Shown piece after piece: positions 1 through 12,500 of a stretch of DNA of 64,000 nucleotides (position 1 is its first letter; every line of letters starts with the position of its first letter). A program made the translations under genes and the position numbers. Source of the DNA: Paralithodes platypus (taxonomy: Eukaryota > Arthropoda > Malacostraca > Decapoda > Lithodidae). The notes beneath the pieces were generated by a model. The model worked only from the letters and a program-made list of their open reading frames with translations. It was not told the DNA's origin and did no database searches. The stretch is from the NCBI GenBank assembly GCA_032716605.1, contig CM064569.1, forward strand, positions 13,694,079 to 13,758,078. Direction: 5' to 3'.

Positions 1-901
1 TTAAGATAGTTTTTAAGTTTGATTTTCCAGCCCTAGTGTGAAAGTTTTGTGCCTGGATCCCAAGTCCTTCTGGAAAACGGCTGTGCTCGGTATGCTGCCG
101 GCCATGTCCCACGCAGAGGTGAAGCAAATAAGCAGAAAAGTGGCGTAAATGTTATTTTGGTGAAGGACAGTCTGCGCCAAGTTTGTGCCTTTAATGCCAA
201 TGGAATAAATTATTTTGCCAAAAGATAAAAATCAGGTAAAAAAGTCTCTGAGGAACAGTGACCTGCTCCAAACACTCAAGTATGGAAATGAGACACGGAC
301 AGCAAGTGATGAGGAAATAATGTAATTTCATAACGACAGCCAGTGTGAACAGACTAAACTGACTAGTAATAGGGAAATGTTTGAGTTTTTGGAAAGGAAG
401 AGCATTTACGAAGAATGGATTTGGACAATATGTCAGGTGCATTGAACAGAAAATAGCGGAAATCTTAAGGTATGAGAGAAGAAAATGGAAAAATTTATGG
501 ACGAAAAGCTCCCACATAGTGGAAAGGGCATTGTGGCAATGTCAAAGGAAACCTATCTAGAGGCATTTCTGCCACAGCCATCCTGTAGTAGGGGTTTCCC
601 AGGGCGAAACAAAGCGTCGGAGATGATGATTATGATGATTGTAGCATCACTATGCATAGGACTCCCTTTTTGCGACTAGAATAACAAGACAGATTCAGTG
701 TCGGAAGGTGCAGGTTTATTATAGAAATTAAGTTTTAAAGAAATAGCTGTTGGGTTATCTAAACGGAGCTATGCAAATTACCTATCAACTTCATAATGGA
801 GAACCACCTGCTCAAGGAACTATCCAGGAAAAAACAATGGCAGCATCGGAGAGAGCATAACTCGATTGTTAAGGTCACTGGTATAGGATCTAGTACTTTA
901 A
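1..901. other. No gene seen; unassigned AT-rich sequence
   Basis: I see no coding frame with a recognisable domain, no repeat shared with the rest of the window and no tRNA-like structure. The short open frames on both strands lack homology I can name and have no exon-like borders. Confidence 0.5.
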
Positions 902-1322
902 CCCTTTCCCTGCGGGAGACGTTCCCGAACGGCATGGGAATTTACAGCAATCAACAGGCTTTTAAAGCCTCTTAAAGCCTGAAAACTTAAGTGCAAGGGA
1001 GAGGGAGCACGACAGACCACACGTCCTTCTCCCAGCAAGGCAGCTGTGGCACTGAAGGCTCTGAGTAAGAGTATCGTTAGATATACATTGCTGTCAAAGG
1101 CAAATGTAGCAAGACATTACCGAGAATTGCTCATTTTAGCGAGTCTATGGTAGCGCTGCGGGTGAACTCCGCGAGCTACTAAGCTCGTTTTGGTGCCATT
1201 TTGAAGCTATTTTCTTCTAGTTTTCGGCTCAATACATTTCATTTCATTCAGACATTTGCCTAATCAAACAGGAATGCCTGAGTGAGCCCTAATATGGCGG
1301 AAATATGCCCACAGAGAAAGGG
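902..1322. mobile_element. Degenerate MITE with ~20-bp inverted ends at TTAA
   Basis: The left end reads CCCTTTCCCTGCGGG just after TTAA (898-901). The right end, read on the - strand, is CCCTTTCTCTGTGGGC, followed on the + strand by TAAA (1323-1326), a one-base variant of TTAA. A TTAA target and CCC-type ends suggest a piggyBac-like non-autonomous element. No coding capacity is visible inside. The inverted ends are short and imperfect, so this is a moderate call. Confidence 0.45.
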
Positions 1323-1463
1323 TAAATATATAATATCATGCACAATTAATATGTTTTAGTCTGTTCATTTAACCCATGGAATAATAAAAAATTGATAAAA
1401 TAAAAGGTCAAGTTAAGGGAGGGAGGGGAGGTGGGGTATAAAGGGGAAGAAGAGTGGAGGATG

Positions 1464-3283
1464 TGTGATGCCTGCAGCTTAGCAGAACGCCACGTGGGCT
1501 CAGCCGCTCGCTTGGCCACTCACTAGCACTCGCCGGGGCAAGGTATTTGGCTACAGTCTATCTACAATGTTGTTCTTTCTTTCATAGTGTTCGTGTTGTT
1601 GCAGACAGTCCCGTGGTGGTCTTTATTTTCGTCTGTGACAAGGGGAAGCATTTTATATCATGAGTAGAACATAAGATGCATTGTATATAGTTAAGGAGAG
1701 AGAATAATATAGGCAGTGGGGTGGTAGTGTGTGCGTGCGTATACATGTACTGCCTCCCCCTCGCTGTAGGCTCGCGCGCGTGCCTTCCCACGCTTCTTGA
1801 TTGGCTGGTGGTTCCTGGCGCCTTCTGCAGCCCTGATGCCTGGTGACGTAGCGGCCTGTGATTGGCTGACCAACATGCTTTTGTGTGTGATCCTAGGGGT
1901 CGCGAGGAGTTACTCTCTTCAGAGCTTGCTTGACCAGCATACCCTTAACATATCCCTTGCCACCTGTCTCCGACTTCTACCTATAAATCACTTTCTCTCT
2001 CTCTCAACTTCTTACCTCTCATTCTTCCTCTCTACTTAATATCATAACTCCCCTTTGGTTCTGCACGATTTCATATATCGGCCATCGTATTATATGCTGA
2101 AGCTCTCAGATATTATATGTTTAGTTAGGCATTTTGGAGGGGTTACCATTTTGTCTGTAGAGGTTCGACACACTCACGGTGTCTCCCTGCCTATTCCTTG
2201 GCTGTCTGCTGGGCTATTTAATGCTAGACTGGGGTAAGGCTACTGGTGTTGTGATTTCCGATGTGTACTAGGTTTTGTTGAACCTGTACAATCGCAACGG
2301 AGACGGGGGAAGCCTGGGTGGTCTTTCTGACTGTGTACCTTGTGAGTTTAGCACTGTGTTGCGAGTGAGGGCTTTTGCCTCTGCCACCCAACACTGTGCT
2401 AACTCGTTTGCTTTGACTTTGAGAGGGTCGCCAGGAGAGAACCAGATACTAGCGATCTGGATCCCTCAAGAGAGCATCCCATCAATTAACGTAATTTGGC
2501 CGCACAGTCTTAAGGACCTCGCTAGGCTACGAGCCGCTTGCTCAGCCATTGTTTCCTAGCCTACAATATCCCAGCTAGACTTTATTAGCCTAGCAGACAC
2601 CCGTTTAGAATTATAAGCTCTTATGTTATATATGCAGCATTCTTATTCACGTTGACTGTAAGCCTTGGTTGTTGTTGAGTTGCACAACCTGAGCAGGTTT
2701 TTTGAGTTGCCTGACTAAGTACTTCTTTTGTTGTTGGAGATAATACTAGTGTGCATTTATCGTTATTCCCGTGTCAGTTAACACTGTCTGTCTCTACACT
2801 TGTCCTATATTGACCCTGCTTTATATAACAGTTCAAAATCTGATACGATCATCTTACCCCAGCATCAGACTTTCTTCAGAAGATTCCTGCTCGATGCTTT
2901 GGGACTTTCGTTCACTTTCTTCAGTATAGGAGTGACAGTTCATTATTGTTTAGAGTAACTTTAAATATACCTTCTTCTAGTTTGCATTAAATCATTGCAG
3001 TGATTTAATTAAGATCTCTATCTTTTCCTTGTATACCTTATTAACGTAATTGTATGTTGTTGTGATCAGGCTGTATCAGAGATCATCATCCTGTAGTAGT
3101 AGTGCACTTATACTGAGTTATAGGATACCCCGTTATCGCAGATTTAACTCTGGAGGGTATAGGTGTTTTTTGTGCGCCGGCATTATAAGTTCGAGGGTTG
3201 GATCTAGTGTTACCATTGTGGCTGTGTGCCTTTCTAGTCCAATGATTAAGAGCCCTTGTTTTATACGAGCCCCGGTCGTAACA
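1464..3283 (+). repeat. LTR 1 of tandem Ty3/Gypsy-like element
   Basis: This is a 1820-bp long terminal repeat, running from TGTGATGCC to GTAACA, so it has the usual TG...CA ends. It matches LTR 2 (7980-9509 plus 12617-12903) and LTR 3 (17783-19601) along its whole length, with scattered substitutions. It is preceded by gatg (1460-1463), which recurs immediately after LTR 3 (19602-19605): a 4-bp target-site duplication. The open frames inside the LTR have no recognisable domains and occur in all three copies only because the LTR is conserved. Confidence 0.9.
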
Positions 3284-3285
3284 AA

Positions 3286-3300
3286 TGGCGACCTTGCTTA
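3286..3300 (+). promoter_or_regulatory. Candidate primer-binding site, copy 1
   Basis: Two bases after the LTR end the sequence reads TGGCGACCTTGC. Starting with TGG just downstream of the 5' LTR is the expected form of a site that pairs with the CCA end of a tRNA primer. The same sequence follows LTR 2 (12906 onward). I could not assign the tRNA species. Confidence 0.55.
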
Positions 3301-3508
3301 GGATTTTGTGAACTTAGAGAAATATTGCAGGAGTGTTGTGGTCATTTGTTTTTGTTTAAAGGAATATAGTGGACACGTGGAATTTTTTTGGCAAGTAGTA
3401 TAACACTTAAGAGTCTTCAAGCATCTTGTATTTTTGAGTGAATAGTGCTGCATAAGAGTTTAGGTACTTCTTTTTTTTTATAAACGTTCAGAATTTTCGG
3501 TGGACACT

Positions 3509-4810
3509 ATGTCGGACGACGGATCAGTGTACAGTGAGGACACAGTACGGGAAACAGAAACTGAGGTGCAGCAGCGGGCTTTGTTAGATGACATTAGAGT
3601 TAGAGCTAGTGAGGAGGATGCAAGGAAGTTTCTGGAGATACCTATTACTGATGACCGGGTGTCGGGGATTGATCGGTATCATCTCCAGTGTTTGGCCACG
3701 GTTATGGGGCATGTGGGCACTAGCAGCATGTCGAGAGGTGACCTGGTGGCCTGGGTGCTCGGCGGGGTGCGTGGGGCTTCGGGTGGAGCGGGAGCTGGGG
3801 CACCTTCGGCCCAGCCCCCATTCCACTCGACTTCTACCATGGCGCCCCCTCGGGCTCCGGAGCCGGGCACGGTCCCGCAGGCCGATAGTCACTGGCAGCG
3901 TGGTTTGCACTTGGGTGAGTCTCCAATTGTTGCATCTCATACATTTTTCGGTAGAAAAATGTACGAGTATGTAAACCTCCTCAATGTAAACCTCCTCAAG
4001 GTTTAACTGCAGATATGCTCTTCCAGCTTGAGATGGCTAAGATGCAGCTGCAGCAGAAACGGGAATCTGAGCAGCAGCAGCGGGAGTTTGAGATGGCTAA
4101 GATTCAGGCTGAGGAGAGAAGGGCCAGATATGAGACTGAGGTTCAGGAGAGAAGGGCCATACGTGAGGCTGAGCTTCAGGTTGAGTCTACGAAGTACTGT
4201 GCAGACATAGATCTTGAGAAGTCTAGGGTGGAGTCGACAGGGCAGCGTCTCGGTTCTGGGAATCGAGGTCTTGATCAGTCGTTATCGCACCTGCTCAAGT
4301 TGGTCCCTGTATTTGATGAGTCGGGTGTCACTGAATTTTGTATGCGTTTCGAGAAGAAGTGCCGGGAGCACCAATGGCCTGAGGTTAAGTGGGCAGCCCT
4401 TGTTTCCTCTAGATTGGTTGGCAAAGGACTCAAGGCATTATGATGCGTTGCCCTTGGAGTCGTGCATCGATTATGAGGTATTGAAGGAGGCTGTCCTGCG
4501 GGCATACGAGTTACAACCAGAGACGTACAGATTGAAGTTCCGGGGTGTAACGAAGGGTCGTGAGTGCACCTTTCTTGAGCATGCCCGGGATCTGTCCCAT
4601 GCATTTAGAAACTGGCTGCATTCTGAGAAGGCATCGACGTTTGAGGAGTTGAAACAGCTGATGCTTCTAGAACAATTTTTCAAGTGTACGGGCGGCGATC
4701 TGACGTTGAATATTAAAGAGAAAAACCCCAAAACTCTTCAGGAGGCAGCTGAGATGGCTGACCTTTTGGTTATCTTTGATTCGTGGGTGCGGTCTTGCAC
4801 AGAGAAGTGA
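3509..4810 (+). pseudogene. gag: Gag remnant of Ty3/Gypsy-like element, copy 1
   Basis: Three pieces in different frames make up this gag. An acidic N-terminal piece (ATG at 3509, stop at 4004-4006) starts MSDDGSVYSED. A second piece (4015-4443) is rich in Q, E and R and probably coiled-coil. A capsid-like piece follows (frame of 4214-4810), with the order FDESGV..F, then KWAAL, then YDALPLES, then LRAYELQPE, as in Gypsy capsids related to the SCAN fold. The stop at 4006 and the frame change near 4430 are shared with copy 2, so they predate the duplication. Copy 1 alone has one extra base near 4765, which throws the capsid frame off before the zinc knuckle. Gag would form the particle that packages element RNA; this copy cannot do so as an intact protein. 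Confidence 0.8.
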
Positions 4811-5768
4811 TGCAGGCAATAAGGAGCGTAACCCTCCCCCTCCCCGAAACACTGATACACATAATTACACTAAGAACAAGAGCAACGACACCAAAACTGA
4901 CCATAAACCTAGTACCGTCCCGTTTAAGAAGGGTCAGTGCCCTTCCCCACCTCATGGGAAGCCCAAGGGGGAGTTAGAGTGTTTTCATTGTCATGAGAAG
5001 GGGCATTTTGCAAGAGCCTGTCCAAGCAAGCTACCTAATGCAGTTGTGTCTTTGGCTCGCAACATTGGGGTGTCCCCGAAGTCTTCTGAGTTTGCCCGGG
5101 GTATAACGTCAGAGGCTGGGACACAGCCAGTGGAGAATAATCCGGAAGGCTCGAACCCTGTCCGCGATGTCTTTTGTGACCATCGAGGGCATGGCTGCGT
5201 GAAGTGGGCTGGTAAGAAGCATGGAGTTGAGTTGTTGCGAGACACGGGTGCCTCTCAGACTTTAATGAAGAACTTTACTGGTAGACCAATAAACGCAGCA
5301 CGGATGCTTGTGGTGCAAGGTATCAATGATATCAGGTCCTACCCGTTCATCAGGATGGAACTGGAGGTATATGGTGTGACACAAGAGTTGGATGGGGGAA
5401 TTGTGGAGAACTTGCCTGTTGGGGGCGTCGACCTCCTTCTCGGCAACGACTTTGCGGTACCTACTTCTGAGGTTTCCCCCTTAGTCGTTGCCGAGAAGCC
5501 GGCCGACGTGAGTAGGGAGGAACAGGAGTGGGTAGAGAAGTGTCATGTACAACCTATGTCTTGCGTTGTTACAAGATCTCTATCATCCAAAGTGTCACAG
5601 CCTATTCCTCAGTCTTCTGATCAGCGGAGAAACGGTTGGAAGAAGACGGCTGATGTTGGTAAAAGTTTGGAGAGTTTAATACCAGCGGCTCTTCTTGCAA
5701 CTCAGTATTGGAACCATTGTTGGAGTCTGGAGAAGCCCCAGGACCTGTCACAGCTAGTGAGGAGGTAG
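4811..5768 (+). pseudogene. Nucleocapsid zinc knuckle and aspartic protease, copy 1
   Basis: The frame contains one CCHC zinc knuckle (4980-5021, C-x2-C-x4-H-x4-C, key residues CFHCHEKGHFARAC). It then shows a retropepsin-type active site, DTGAS (from 5240), and a downstream LLLGNDF, which matches the second conserved protease motif. These would bind the RNA and cleave the polyprotein. A one-base loss near 5694 relative to copy 2 breaks the frame; the following sequence continues in the frame of 5708-6490. The protease core itself looks whole in both copies. Confidence 0.8.
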
Positions 5769-7440
5769 GGCAAGAAGAGACTCCGAGGCAGCAACGTTAC
5801 AGACAGAGAGAAAAAAGGGTTGCTCAGTTTGATATTGGGGGAGGACTTGGGTTGCTTCGGAAGCATCTAGACAGGTTGGTTCCCTCAGATATTTGTAAAC
5901 TGCAGTTGGAGGATCCGGAAGTTCAGAAGTGTGGTAATGGTGCTGTCGAGATCAAACACGAGGACGGGGAAACATGTCATGTGAACCTGTTGGAGGAGTT
6001 TGTGAGGCAACCACCTGAGCAGCCTACTGTCCCTGCGTTGGTCTGCAGCGGCCAAGGTGGAGAAGGAGAGGGGGGCAGTAGGGCACAGGTGGAGGAGATT
6101 AGGGATTGTCATGTCTCGGCGGAGCAGTGGGCGGGGGACACGAGTCTGGTGGCTGTGGAAGCGCTAGAGCACCTGCCTGAGCAGCAGTGTGCAGCGCTCC
6201 AGTACCAGCTTGGTTCATACCCCACTGGTCGTGCCGAGCCCGTGAGCCTCACAACTCGGGCGGTGCAAGATGTTCCGCGGGCAGGTCACGTGAATGTTGA
6301 AAGACCGTTAGCCTCGTTGTTTCGGTGGTTCAAGGTGGGCGACGAGGCTTGGACATGGTTGTTAGGTCAGGGTCGACCCATGGCTGCCAGGGGTGGTGGT
6401 CAGAAGGAGGACATTGAGCAGATTGGTGAGATTGGCTGTGGAGTGGATGTGCCCGGTCGTCGTATAGCCTCCCAATGCTGCTCTAGTTGAATGCAACAGC
6501 CCTACCATAGACCGACTGTATCTGGCCATGTCGCTAAAAGCGGTGATGCTGTGCAGGCAGATGTAGTTGCAAGGAATGCAGGGGTGCGCATGTACGGTAT
6601 CGGCGGGGAAGCCTTAGCAATAATGAACTATGGGAGTGACTGCACAGGTGGTACTAATTGTCCCTCTCATGACCTGGCTGTTCTAGGGACGAAGGTGGAG
6701 AAGGAGGGAGACTACAGGTTAGAAGCTGCGGTCTCGGCTGGGTTGTGGGAGGGCACTAGGCATGTTGTTCTGCGAGATAAGTTGTTTACTAGGCTGTGGC
6801 AGTGCATCCGCATGTTTGTTGCTTCTCCAGGCCTGATGTACGGGGTAGAATCCGACATGGAGGCTGGAGACAGTGCAAGGCTGAGTTTAATTCCCTACCG
6901 TATAAATCCTGCTCGACAGCCTGTGGTGCAAGCAGAGCTGGCTTACGTGTTGACGAAGGGTCTGAGGGATAAGGAATGTCGTGAGTGGTCGTTGCCTGTA
7001 ACTTTGCAACCTGTGTTAAGTGGCAAGATCAGTGAGTGTGTTGATTGCGAGAGTGTGTGTGCATTATCCCTGACAGACGCCTATACCTTATCGAGAGTTG
7101 ACGACACCATAGACCGCATCGGGGCTGCATCGCCTATTACGAAGGTAGAACTAGTGAAAGACTTTTGGCAGGTCCCGTTGCCGGAAAGAGCGAAGAGAAA
7201 TGCCAGTCTTGTGTTGAACTGGGCAGTTTATCAGTGCCAGGTGTTGTTGTGCTGCCGGAACACAAGTTGGATGTGTGGCATGCTAAGGGCACTGATAATG
7301 TTTTGGCTGATTGTTTGTCACGGGAGGGTTTGTTTGCAGGAGAACCCTCGACGTTCAGTCAGTGTGTGTTGAGAGTGGAGAAAAATCAGGCTGCCCCTGT
7401 AAGTGCAGCCGCCATAAACATATTAAAAATGAAAATTCTA
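5708..7440 (+). pseudogene. pol: Scrambled pol remnant, copy 1
   Basis: Only pieces of pol are present, in an unusual order. Near 5960-6010 comes a CHVN-type segment and near 6160-6300 a linker resembling the stretch ahead of Gypsy reverse transcriptase. At about 6328-6518, FKVGDE... to ...PYH resembles the C-terminal GPY/F part of an integrase. At about 6870-7200 comes the start of a reverse transcriptase (SRVDDTIDRIG, then LVKDFWQVPL). The sequence then jumps, in another frame, to the end of an RNase H region (WHAKGTDNVLADCLSR, about 7280-7335). The YxDD catalytic block, most of RNase H and the integrase core are missing. A private TGA at 6488-6490 interrupts the frame; copy 2 has a sense codon there. 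This copy is not autonomous. Confidence 0.7.
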
Positions 7441-7979
7441 TAAAAACTCTTTCTTTAATAGTTAAATTTGTTTTAAGTATGTTATAGCTAAAGTTCTGAG
7501 TCGAACCTATGCTTCTCTCCGAAGGCTGGGCTAGTAGAATAATAATAATAATAATAATAGTTCTTAAAGCTAGCACATGCTAAGCTAGCTAAGGATAGCT
7601 CAATAAGGCCGATTAGGCGTATTTCCATTGGGGTCCTGTACTACTACCCCATCCCTTTGCTCATGAGGGATGGTAACGACTCAGTGCTTGTGAAAAATCT
7701 TTAATGCGCCGAGCGTGGGCGCGAACCCAGGCCTTCTGGGTGGAAGTCCGAAACGCTAGTCACTACACCAAGCGAGCCGCTTAATGCAGAAGCTCGCTCT
7801 AGGAGCATAGCAGTGTGAATTAATTAAGCTATTGTCTTGGGAGGGGTTGTAATTTTTTTTTTTATGAGAACTGAGCTTTGCCTTCTTTGTTGCGAAGTGA
7901 TTAGGAGTGGCGAGTCTTATCGGCGTTCTGCTTGTCAGATATGGAGCTCATGGTTGAGCATCTAATATCTTGGGGGGGG
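7441..7979 (+). other. 3' untranslated part of Gypsy-like copy 1, ending in polypurine tract
   Basis: This noncoding stretch matches 17495-17782 of copy 2 except for a private 252-bp SINE insertion (7538-7789). It ends in a G-run (7972-7979) directly before the TG of LTR 2. That is the normal place for the polypurine tract that primes plus-strand synthesis. Confidence 0.7.
7538..7789 (-). mobile_element. tRNA-derived SINE inserted only in Gypsy copy 1
   Basis: This 252-bp stretch is absent from the matching site in copy 2, where the flanks join directly near 17590. Read on the - strand it begins with a tRNA-like head whose B box resembles GGTTCGCGCCC (near 7716-7731) and ends in a (TTA)n run (7538-7558 on the + strand). 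This is the typical build of a tRNA-derived SINE with a simple-repeat tail. A clean target-site duplication is not visible. It is not a functional tRNA gene, because the arms do not fold completely. Confidence 0.7.
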
Positions 7980-9509
7980 TGTGACGCCTGCAGCTTAGCA
8001 GAACGCCACGTGGGCTCAGCCGCTCGCTTGGCCACTCGCTAGCACTCGTCGGGGCCATGTATTTGGCTACAATCTATCTACAATATTGTTCTTTCTTTCA
8101 TAGTGTTTGTGTTGTTGCAGACAGTCCCGTGGTGGTCTTTATTTTCGTCTGTGACAAGGGGAAGCAATTTATATCATGAGTAGAACATAAGATGCATTGT
8201 ATATAGTTAAGGAGAGAGAATAATATAGGCAGTGGGGTGGTAGTGTGTGCGTGCATATACATGTGCTGCCTCCCCCTCGCTGTAAGCTCGCACGCGTGCC
8301 TTCCCACGCTTCTTGATTGGCTGGTGGTTCCTGGCGCCTTCTGCAGCCCTGCTGCCTGGTGACGTAGCAGCCTGTGATTGGCTGCCCACCATGCCTGTGT
8401 GTGTGATCCTACGGGTCCCGAGGAGTTACTCTCTTCAGAGCTTGCTTGACCAGCATACCCTTAACATATCCCTTGCCATCTGTCTCCGACTTCTACCTAT
8501 AGAGCACTTTCTCTCTCTCTCAACTTCTTACCTCTCATTCTTCCTCTCTATTTAATATCATAACTCCCCTTTGGTTCTGCACGATTTCATATATCGGCCA
8601 TCGTATTATATGCTGAAGGTCTCAGATATTATATGTTTAGTTAGGCATTTTGGAGGGGTTACCATTTTGTCTGTAGAGGTTCGACACACTCACGGTGTCT
8701 CCCTGCCTATTCCTTGGCTGTCTGCTGGGCTATTTAATGCTAGACTGGGGTAAGGCTACTGGTGTTGTGATTTCCGATGTGTACTAGGTTTTGTTGAACC
8801 TGTAAAATTGCAACGGAGACGTGGGAAGCCTGGGTGGTCTTTCTGACTGTGTACCTTGTGAGTTTAGCACTGTGTTGCGAGTGAGGGCTTTTGCCTCTGC
8901 CACCCAACACTGTGCTAACTCGTTTGCTTTGACTTTGAGAGGGTCGCCAGGAGAGAACCAGATACTAGTGATCTGGATCTCTCAAGAGAGCACCCCATCA
9001 ATTAACGTAATTTGGCTGCACAGTCTTAAGGACCTCGCTAGGCTACGAGCCGCTTGCCCAGCCATTGTTTCCTAGCCTACGACATCCCAGCTAGACTTTA
9101 TTAGCCTAGCAGACACCCATTTAGAATTATAAGCTCTTATGTTATGTATGCAGCATTCTTATTCACGTTGACTTGCCTTGGTTGTTGTTGAGTTGCACAA
9201 CCTGAGCAGGTTGTTTGAGTTGCCTGACTAAGTACTTCTTTTGTTGTTGGAGATAATACTAGTGTGCATTAATCGTTATTCCCGTGTCAGTTAACACTGT
9301 CTGTCTCTACAATTGTCCTATATTGACCCTGCTTTATATAACAGTTCAAAATCCGATACGATCATCTTACCCCAGCATCAGACTTTCTTCAGAAGATTCC
9401 TGCTCGATGCTTTGGGACTTTCGTTCACTTTCTTCAGTATAGGAGTGACAGTTCATTATTGTTTAGAGTAACTTTAAATATACCTTCTTCTAGTTTGCAT
9501 TAAATCATT

Positions 9510-12500
9510 CTATCTATCTATCTATTGCCTGACGCCGTGATCCCCGAAGGGGTGGCCACGAACGAACTGCCCCCATGCACCTCTGTCCCCAGTCAGTCGA
9601 CGCCCCTCCCCCCAACCAGCACCGCCTACGTTCATGTAGTTCCTCACTCCATCCTTCCACCTCATATTCGGTCTACCTCTCCCCCTCTGTCCCTCCACCT
9701 CGCTCTCGTACACCCTCTTAGTCATTCTCTCGCTTTCCATACGTTCCATATGGCCGAACCATCTCAAGTTGTTCCTTTTCACACTTTCCAGCACATCTAC
9801 CTCCACACCACACCTCCTTCTTACTTCCTCATTAGTCTGTCTATCCCTCCATGTAACTCCGCACGCACTCCTCAAGTAATTCATTTCCACTGCTCTCACT
9901 CTTGGTCTGAGTCTCTCAACCAACGTCCATGCTTCGCTTCCGTAAGTCAGTGTCGGGATTACCACACTGTCATGCAAGGACTTCTTCACTTCCATACTGA
10001 CCACCCTATTTCTTGTTACTGCTTTTAGCGTTCCTACAACCCTCTTCCCCTGTTGTACCCTCTCCCGCACCTCTTCATCCATAGTCCCATCTTTACTCAA
10101 CACACTGCCCAGATACTTAAAAGAGTTGACGATCTCCATAGCCTGACCGTTCAGCTTCACCTCACACTCTGTGACCTCACCCCTTTCGAAGACCATAACC
10201 TTGCTCTTCCCCGTATTTACCTTCAAATTCCGTTTTTCGCACACTGTTCCAAACTCATTTACCAGACCCTGCAACTCCCATTCATTATCACTCATCAGAA
10301 CTGTATCATCCGCAAACAGCAGTATAGGTAGCTTCCACTCAATTCCCTCCCTTTTCAGCGATACACCAACATCCACTGCTCTTGATAGTATTTCTTTCAT
10401 GACTCCATCCATATATGCAGTAAACAACCACGGGGACATCACACACCCCTGTTTCAAACCAACATTCAGGTCAAAGAACTCGCTCTGCTCACTCTCCACA
10501 CGTACTGCCGCCTTTGCACCCTCATACATGCTCTTCACTGCTTTCAGCAACTTGCCCTCTACTCCGTATATTCTAAGTACTTTCCACAAACCTTCTCTAT
10601 CCACTCTGTCATAGGCCTTCTCCAAGTCCATAAAGGCAACATACACCTTTTGTTTCTTCTCCAGATACTTCTCCACTACACAATTCAGGGTAAAAATCTG
10701 ATCTACACATCCTCTTCCCTTCCTAAAACCTCCCTGCTCGTCGCCTATCCATTTCTCCGTTCTCACTCTCACTCTCTCAATCACTACCCTACTGTATACC
10801 TTCCCTACTACGCTTAGAAGACATATTCCTCGGTGGTTACCACACACTCCTCTTTCCCCTTTGCCCTTATATAGGGGGACTATTATGCCAGTCTTCCAGT
10901 CATCGGGTGCACTCCCCTTCTCCCATGCTAGTTTGCACATTTTCCATACCCATTCTATCACTATCTCACCACCATACCTCAACATTTCCCCACACACTCC
11001 ATCTGTTCCTGGTGCTTTCCCCAACTTCACTCTTTTCATGGCTTCCCACACTTCTGACCTCCTGATCCCCACCTCCTCCTCCACTACTTCTCTTCTTCTC
11101 CCTCCCATACCATATCCAGCTATGTTTGCTTGCTCTTCATTCCTTTCATTTAGCAACTCACTGAAGTACTCCCTCCATCTTTCGACTCTCTCTTGCTTCT
11201 CGGCTAGCATTCTCCCATTCTTATCTTTCACACCCTTACTGTTTCCCTTGCTACCTTCCCTAACTTTCTTTACTTCTTTCCAGAACAGTTTCTTACTCTC
11301 CCTCCATTTTACACTCAGATTCCTTCCAAATTCCTCATCTACTCTTCTCTTACTTTCCTTCACTACTCTCTTCACCACCCTCTTACTCTCCACGTACCTC
11401 GCTCGTTTCTGTCTCTCGGAATCTTCATTCCCTCTACTACCCAACCACTCTCTATATGCTTTCTTCTTTTCTTCCACAGCTATTCTTACCTCTTCTGTCC
11501 ACCATGCTGTACCTTTCACTCCCCTCCCTCTTCTCCTCACTCCACACACCTCCTCACATGCTGCACAGATCTCATCCTTAAACACCTTGCTCATCTCCTC
11601 CACTTCCTCCATAACTTCCAGGTCGAACCCACCTAGTCGTCTTTCCACTGCTCTCCTGTACTCCTCCCTGACTTCCTCCTCCTGCAACCTCTCCACCCTC
11701 CTCACCATTCCACCCTCCTCTCGCCTCCCTCCCGCTCTCCTCACCCACTTCTTTTGAATCCTAACCTTAGCTACCACTACATAATGATCAGACAGACCCC
11801 CTCCAATACCCCTATACACCCTAGCATCCATCACAGATTTCTTCATTCGTTCATCCACACATACATAATCAATCAATGACTTTCGTTCCACCACTGTCTT
11901 ATCCTTCATCGTCAACATCCGTTTCCACGTGTACCTGTGGATCATTCTGTGTCGGAAGAAGGTGTTGGCTATCCACAGCCTCCTCCCCACACATACGTCC
12001 ACAAGTGCACTACCATTCCCATTCACCTCTGATGGTACCCCCCACCCTCCCACCACTCCCTCAACTTTCCTATCACCCACATTACCATTCACATCCCCAA
12101 TCAGAAATATTCTTTCGTTCTTGTCAAACTTCTCCAGGCACGCCTCCACATTCATCCAGAACTCCTCTTTCTTTCTTTCAAGTATATCCTCTGTCGGGGC
12201 ATACACGCATACAATCACCCACGTTTGTATTCCTACTTTCATTCTCACCCACACAATCCTTGAACCCACAGACCCATACTCTCTTACACATTCCTTCCAT
12301 TTGCTACTTACAAACAAACATGCACCTTCTCTCGCTGTTCCTTCACTCACTCCAGCACACACACCCATTCCACATTCCCATTCTCTCACATCTGAACCTT
12401 TCCATTTGGTCTCTGTCATTCCACATACATCCAGCCTGGCATTCACTAACACTTCCAGAACCTCTCTCTCTTTTGTGCCATCATTCATGCCACTAACATT

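Noticed and set aside
485..679. Possible small secreted or membrane protein of 64 residues
   Set aside because: A short frame with a hydrophobic end but no exon borders, no homology I can name and no supporting context.
1582..2559. Several 60-94-codon open frames in LTR 1, repeated in LTR 2 and LTR 3
   Set aside because: Conserved only because the LTRs are copies. No domain, and the frames overlap on both strands.
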